From contig JALENW010000036.1 in the NCBI GenBank assembly GCA_022766365.1, positions 1-49,112 on the forward strand: a stretch of DNA of 49,112 bases. Reading direction: 5' to 3'. This DNA is from Clostridiales bacterium (GTDB lineage: Bacteria; Bacillota; Clostridia; Peptostreptococcales; Anaerovoracaceae). The notes below the pieces were generated by a model, which made no database searches, had not been told where the DNA came from, and saw only the letters and a program-made list of their open reading frames with translations. The position numbers and the translations under genes are program-made. Each line of letters opens with the position of its first letter. Position 1 is the first letter of the stretch. Of the stretch, positions 44,852-49,112 are shown piece after piece.

Positions 44852-46114
44852 ATGGAGTTTAACGAAGGGCGAGCAGTGACCCGTGCATATGAACTTCTAT
44901 CTGCGGAAGAAGCATGCAAGGGGCAGGCACAGCACCTTAGAATCATCAAGGATAAACTGGAAAAAGAAAATCTGACCCTATCGATTATCGGTCAGTTTAA
45001 GCGAGGGAAAAGTGCCCTAGCCAATGCGATACTGGGAGAGGATATTCTCCCTGTGGGCATTGTTCCTATTACTTCAGCGGTTACGAGGGTCTCTTATGGG
45101 TCCAAATCTGCTGAGGTGCATTTTTTAAACGGAGACATTAGGCCTGTTGAGTTTAAAAATCTGTCTGAGTACATAAGCGAACAGGAAAACGGTAATAATA
45201 AACTTGGGGTGGCCTCAGTTGCCATAAAGACGCCATCGAAATTTCTAAAACACGGCATAGAGTTCGTTGACACGCCGGGTGTAGGATCATTCCACAAAAA
45301 CAATACAGAAGTTGCATATCAATATATGAAGGAAAGTGACGGCGTGATTTTTCTTCTGTCGGTGGACAGTCCGATCAATGAGATAGAAATTGAATTTCTT
45401 AAGGCCACAAAAGATTTCGCTTCAAAGTTTTATTTTGCTGTCAATAAAGCGGATCTGGTGTCTGATGTTGAGCTTGCTCAATATATAGGATATTGCCAAG
45501 GTGTTCTCCGGCAGATTATGGGTATGGATACTCAAACTATAAGAATCTTCCCCGTTTCAGCTAAAACCGGAGTCGGAATTAAGGAACTCACAAATTCGGT
45601 CAGCAAAGATCTCAAAAATAATGGAAGAATTATTCTTGAGCGGTCGTCAATTCTAAAGTTAAGAGATATAATAGACGATGCAATCAATCAGCTGCGGTTC
45701 TACTGGAAAGCAATGAATATGGAGTATAAGGCTCTTGACAGAGCCTTTATTGCAATAGATGAGTATATAGATGATTTAAAGACAGAATCTGAAAGTATGG
45801 ATTCTGATTTTGAAATAAAGTTTAACGAAATCAAGATTGCCTTGTCCGAAAAAGTCAAGGAAATTTTTGGAATGGAGTATGTTTATGAAATCGAGGAAAG
45901 TTCACCATTTCAAAGAAGCATGACAAAGGGAGAATTTTGTGAAAAAGTGGAGGAACTTCTATCGTATCTTAGGCAAACGCTTGACAGTATACTTTTGTAT
46001 AGAGAAGATAATGCCTATCTTGTGGTTAGAAGAATCGCCAATATAAACCTGCTTGCAAATCGTCTCAGGGAGATCAAGCGCCAGATAAACCGGCATTTGG
46101 AGGAAAATGGCTGA
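44852..46114 (+). CDS. Dynamin-like GTPase, short form
   Basis: A 420-aa dynamin-family GTPase. G motifs: G1 GQFKRGKS (47-54), G2 Thr in VPITSAVT, G3 DTPG (140-143), G4 NKAD (about 198-201), G5 SAK. The GTPase domain (about 40-250) is followed by about 170 residues of mainly helical sequence, much shorter than classical bacterial dynamins (600-1200 aa). No membrane helix or amphipathic paddle is obvious. Bacterial dynamins act at the membrane in fission, fusion or envelope stress; a role here is inferred only. AAAGGAGG lies 5 bases upstream of the start, a very strong site. The gene lies 35 bases after the ABC pair and 38 bases before the carboxypeptidase gene. Confidence 0.87.
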   Translation: MEFNEGRAVTRAYELLSAEEACKGQAQHLRIIKDKLEKENLTLSIIGQFKRGKSALANAILGEDILPVGIVPITSAVTRVSYGSKSAEVHFLNGDIRPVEFKNLSEYISEQENGNNKLGVASVAIKTPSKFLKHGIEFVDTPGVGSFHKNNTEVAYQYMKESDGVIFLLSVDSPINEIEIEFLKATKDFASKFYFAVNKADLVSDVELAQYIGYCQGVLRQIMGMDTQTIRIFPVSAKTGVGIKELTNSVSKDLKNNGRIILERSSILKLRDIIDDAINQLRFYWKAMNMEYKALDRAFIAIDEYIDDLKTESESMDSDFEIKFNEIKIALSEKVKEIFGMEYVYEIEESSPFQRSMTKGEFCEKVEELLSYLRQTLDSILLYREDNAYLVVRRIANINLLANRLREIKRQINRHLEENG

Positions 46115-46152
46115 TAAAATGTATCAAAGGATAGAGACTAAAGGGGTAAACT

Positions 46153-47511
46153 ATGAAAAACAATCCCGGAATACTTTTAAAATTCTTAAGTTCAATTGTT
46201 ATCTTCACCGTAATGATTGCGGGAATATCTATTTTCAATCTGTCTTTAACAGAAACAACTGATTTGGACATGGGAAGTGTTTTCAAAACGCATAGACAAT
46301 CAACCGGTCGCATAGGTATATCCCCTGTACAGAAGGTTTATGCAGCAGATAAAAATTCGGAGAAATCCAAAGATAAAAATAAAGAAAATTTCAAAAATCC
46401 CTTCACCGGGTTGCATAGTGCGCTTCTCGGGGACCCCGACACGGGAGAAATATATTTTGCTGAGTCCATAGATGATTCTGTACCTATGGCAAGCCTCACC
46501 AAGCTCATGACTTATCTTCTTGTTAAGGAAGCAATTGATAGAGGCGATATTAAGGCCGATGAAAAGGTGATAATTTCCAAGGAGGCTGAAAACGTAACGT
46601 ATCTGTATGGGAAGTTGTGGCTGAAAGAGGGGGATAAGGTCCCTTTGAATGATCTTATGAACGCAATGCTCGTGGTGTCAAGCAACGAATCAGCAGTAGC
46701 CCTCGCGTGCCATGTGGCAGGAAGTGAGAGAACTTTTGCGGATATGATGAACAAAAGGGCCAAAGAACTTGGCTTGAAAAGCACATTTTTTTATAATTCC
46801 AGTGGCCTGCCTAATGAAGATATGTCTTTAGCGGATCGGAAGGCGGCGGAAAATCTTGTAAACATCGGTGAGGATAAAACGGAAGATGTGGAATCCCAGA
46901 ACAGGATGAGCGCAAGGGATCTTTTCGTTTTAGGAAGTTACATTTTGCGGAAATACCCCGAAGTTACGAAAATTTCCTCAATGAAAAAGATATCCATTGA
47001 TCAATTTAACTTTGAGGACGAAAACACCAACAGCCTTTTAAAGAAATTTAAGAGTGTAGACGGTATGAAGACAGGATACACAGATTCAGCAGGCAGATGC
47101 ATAATGATAAGCCAGACCGAGACGTTTATGGGTAAGAAAAAACGGATGATTGGAATTGTTCTGGGAGCGGATACAGTAAAGGAGCGAAACAAAGATGCAG
47201 AAATCCTCTATCATATGGGAAAGACAAACATAGAAAGTTCGATTTTATATAATACTCACGGATTGTTTGTTGCTTCAATACCGGATAAAGAATCCATGAC
47301 AGGTGCTGACCAAAAACAGGAAACTAAAGGAATTTCAGATAGGTTCAATGAACAGAAATTCGTATTTAAGGTTATTGAACTGGGGATTGCCGGGATCCTG
47401 GTTTTCATTGTTGCAGTTACAATGATGATAAGGGTGTTTAGGCGCAAAAGGCATAGACCGAGGAATATTATGGGTGGGAGACGTAGGAGGAAAAGAAGAA
47501 AAACCTGGTAA
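46153..47511 (+). CDS. D-alanyl-D-alanine carboxypeptidase, DacF-type (peptidase S11)
   Basis: A 452-aa penicillin-binding protein that trims the terminal D-Ala from peptidoglycan stem peptides. Active-site motifs: SLTK (114-117), SSN (176-178) and KTG (about 306-308, in DGMKTGYTD). The N-terminus has a membrane/signal helix (about 10-30) and a Lys/Asn-rich spacer. The usual PBP5 beta-rich C domain is missing; instead a membrane helix (about 412-432) is followed by a strongly basic tail of about 20 residues rich in Arg and Lys. AAAGGGG lies 7 bases upstream of the start. It directly follows the dynamin-like gene, which fits an envelope group. Confidence 0.94.
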   Translation: MKNNPGILLKFLSSIVIFTVMIAGISIFNLSLTETTDLDMGSVFKTHRQSTGRIGISPVQKVYAADKNSEKSKDKNKENFKNPFTGLHSALLGDPDTGEIYFAESIDDSVPMASLTKLMTYLLVKEAIDRGDIKADEKVIISKEAENVTYLYGKLWLKEGDKVPLNDLMNAMLVVSSNESAVALACHVAGSERTFADMMNKRAKELGLKSTFFYNSSGLPNEDMSLADRKAAENLVNIGEDKTEDVESQNRMSARDLFVLGSYILRKYPEVTKISSMKKISIDQFNFEDENTNSLLKKFKSVDGMKTGYTDSAGRCIMISQTETFMGKKKRMIGIVLGADTVKERNKDAEILYHMGKTNIESSILYNTHGLFVASIPDKESMTGADQKQETKGISDRFNEQKFVFKVIELGIAGILVFIVAVTMMIRVFRRKRHRPRNIMGGRRRRKRRKTW

Positions 47512-47674
47512 AAACGTCTTTTGCAAGTGATATCCTTGTATTTTCAACAAATAAACGAGCATGTGATACAGAATTTACCGTGGAATGGTAGATTTTTATC
47601 AAAAGAATTGATATAATAGATACAGATTTACTTAATATTACCGTTAAAATTATGATAGAAAGGTGATTTTGAAA

Positions 47675-48388
47675 ATGATTAACAAAATTATGACTGCGGA
47701 TGAAGCGGTTGCAGGTGTTAAGGACGGCATGACCATTATGGTTGGCGGTTTCTTGGCAACCGGCTCTCCGGAAATTCTGATGGATGCATTAGTAAGAAAG
47801 GGTGTTAAGCACCTGACTGTAATTGCAAATGACGGAGGCCTTGATGAGGGTCAGTATGGCGCAAGGACAGCTAGAGGTGTTGGTAAGCTTCTTGAAAATC
47901 ATATGGTTGACCATATCATAGCTTCTCATCTTGGAGTTAACCCTAAACTGAACGAGCAATTCGCAGATGGAACACTTAAATATACTCTTGTTCCACAAGG
48001 TACACTGGCTGAGAAGATCAGAGCTGCCAATTATGGTCTCGGCGGTGTTATCACTCCAACCGGAGTAGGAACTCCAATGGAATTCGAGAAGGATGAGCTT
48101 GGTAGAGACAAGATCACTATGGAGATCGACGGAGTTAAGTATCTGGTAGAGAGACCTCTGAGAGCGGACTATGCTTTCATCAGAGCTTCCGTTTGTGATA
48201 AATTCGGAAACTTCATGTGTGCCAAGGCAACTAAGAACTTCAACTATGTAATGGCCGGAGCAGCAGATAAAGTGATTGTTGCTGCAGAAGAACTTATAGA
48301 AATAGGTTCAGGTGATCCTGACAGACTGACAGTTGCAGGTGTTCTGGTTGATGGAATTGTGGAAGGAGAAAAGAAATGGCAGATATAA
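47675..48388 (+). CDS. atoD: Acetoacetate/butyrate-type CoA transferase, subunit A
   Basis: A 237-aa alpha subunit of a family I (3-oxoacid/AtoDA-type) CoA transferase, which moves CoA between acyl-CoA and a free acid such as acetate, acetoacetate or butyrate. Signatures: TIMVGGFLATGSPEILMDAL near the start and VIANDGGLDEGQYG, which corresponds to the alpha-subunit glycine loop. The frame could open at a GTG (47663), but AAAGGTG (47659-47665) is 9 bases from the ATG at 47675, which is preferred. It overlaps the beta-subunit gene by 13 bases. In Clostridia such enzymes serve amino acid or butyrate fermentation; the true acid pair is not predictable. Confidence 0.92.
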   Translation: MINKIMTADEAVAGVKDGMTIMVGGFLATGSPEILMDALVRKGVKHLTVIANDGGLDEGQYGARTARGVGKLLENHMVDHIIASHLGVNPKLNEQFADGTLKYTLVPQGTLAEKIRAANYGLGGVITPTGVGTPMEFEKDELGRDKITMEIDGVKYLVERPLRADYAFIRASVCDKFGNFMCAKATKNFNYVMAGAADKVIVAAEELIEIGSGDPDRLTVAGVLVDGIVEGEKKWQI

Positions 48389-49032
48389 AGGAAAGAATTG
48401 CCAGAAGAACAGCTAAAGAGCTGAGAGATGGCGAATTGGTTAATCTGGGAATCGGTCTTCCAACAATGGTTGGATCCTATGTTCCTGAAGATATTATCAT
48501 TACACTTCACTCTGAAAATGGATTTGCCGGATTGGATTCAGTTCCTGAACCCGGCGAAGAGGATGTAGATATCATCAACTCAGGTGGACAGTACGTTACG
48601 GTACTTCCAAGAGTAAACTATTTTGATACTGCTACAAGTTTCGGTATAGTAAGAGGTGGTCACGTTGACGTAACAGTTCTTGGTGCTATGCAGGTAGCTG
48701 AGAACGGAGATCTGGCAAACTGGATTATACCGGGCAAGAAGGTTGCCGGAATGGGTGGAGCTATGGACCTTGTGGTGGGAGCCAGGGAAGTAATCATTGC
48801 CATGACCCATACCCAGAAGGGAAATCACAAGATTTTGAAGGAGTGCACACTTCCGTTGACAGCAGAAAAATGTGTAGATATGATTATCACAGAGATGGCT
48901 GTTATGAAGGTTACTGATAAGGGTATCGAAGTTATCGAACTTCACCCGGACTTTACTAAGGAAGAAGTGCAGGAAGCTACAGGGTGTGAACTCATCTGGA
49001 GTCCTGACCTGAAGCCTTATCAGGAAGACTAG
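48376..49032 (+). CDS. atoA: Acetoacetate/butyrate-type CoA transferase, subunit B
   Basis: A 218-aa beta subunit, which carries the catalytic glutamate that forms the enzyme-CoA thioester: Glu47 in HSENGF, after the VNLGIGLPT loop. Further family stretches: [33 protein letters not shown] and TEMAVMKVT. Length is normal (about 215-220 aa). The ribosome site GAAGGAG lies inside the end of the alpha-subunit gene, so the subunits are made in balance. A strong terminator follows. Confidence 0.95.
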   Translation: MADIKERIARRTAKELRDGELVNLGIGLPTMVGSYVPEDIIITLHSENGFAGLDSVPEPGEEDVDIINSGGQYVTVLPRVNYFDTATSFGIVRGGHVDVTVLGAMQVAENGDLANWIIPGKKVAGMGGAMDLVVGAREVIIAMTHTQKGNHKILKECTLPLTAEKCVDMIITEMAVMKVTDKGIEVIELHPDFTKEEVQEATGCELIWSPDLKPYQED

Positions 49033-49066
49033 TAATCCATATACAGATAAAAGCAGGATTGATTTT

Positions 49067-49109
49067 AAAACGCTGTACCTTGGGAATTCCCGGAAGTACA
49101 GCGTTTTCT
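49067..49109 (+). terminator. Rho-independent terminator after the CoA transferase genes
   Basis: Perfect 12-bp arms AAAACGCTGTAC (49067-49078) and GTACAGCGTTTT (49096-49107), 17-base loop, T run in the descending arm. Confidence 0.85.
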
Positions 49110-49112
49110 ATT

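Overview
The window looks like a chromosomal segment of a low-to-moderate GC, anaerobic, Gram-positive Clostridia-type organism. Evidence: strong AGGAGG-type ribosome binding sites, surface proteins with PKTG/VKTG sorting signals, lipobox lipoproteins, YitT, UPF0182, DacF-like and long clostridial-type glutamine synthetase genes, sodium-dependent NSS transporters and an acetoacetate/butyrate-type CoA transferase. An amino-acid-fermenting, possibly butyrate-forming Clostridia lineage fits; the family cannot be fixed from sequence alone.

Layout. 1-1158: the tail of one IS30-like transposase and a complete second one. 1299-3742 (minus): an AraC regulator overlapping mgtE, divergent from a heterodimeric ABC transporter pair (3954-7440) across a 200-bp control region that holds two strong inverted repeats. 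7855-11782: pseudouridine salvage (psuK with an N-terminal HTH, then psuG), exonuclease III and a metallophosphoesterase. 11943-12821 (minus): YitT-type membrane protein. 13171-16396: two tandem paralogous NSS-family Na+-dependent transporters, each with its own promoter.

16825-27814 is the main accessory-looking block: a cell-surface heme acquisition locus. Two sortase-type anchored proteins with NEAT-like and FIVAR-like domains bracket a tightly overlapping run encoding a DUF454 membrane protein, a CydD/CydC-like ABC pair, a Shp-type heme-binding membrane protein, and an IsdE/IsdF/ATPase importer. The likely flow is surface NEAT proteins to Shp to IsdE to permease, as in streptococcal Shr-Shp-HtsABC and staphylococcal Isd systems; the CydDC-like pair is the unexplained component. 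No sortase, heme oxygenase or cydAB gene is in the window. The second anchored protein carries a recent, almost identical 282-bp tandem duplication.

28019-30331: polar amino acid ABC importer. 30332-30911: a 580-bp non-coding stretch with promoter-like and hairpin sequences. 30912-36690: a small membrane protein, a very acidic zinc-ribbon membrane protein and a UPF0182 protein. 36745-40017: glutamine synthetase and seryl-tRNA synthetase. 40063-47511: two long ATPase-permease (MacB/FtsX-type) proteins, a short dynamin-like GTPase and a D,D-carboxypeptidase, suggesting an envelope-related group. 47675-49032: the two subunits of a CoA transferase, closed by a strong terminator at the window edge. 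Most genes are on the plus strand. No tRNA, rRNA or CRISPR array was seen. Promoters, operators and terminators were called by eye from consensus and inverted-repeat patterns.
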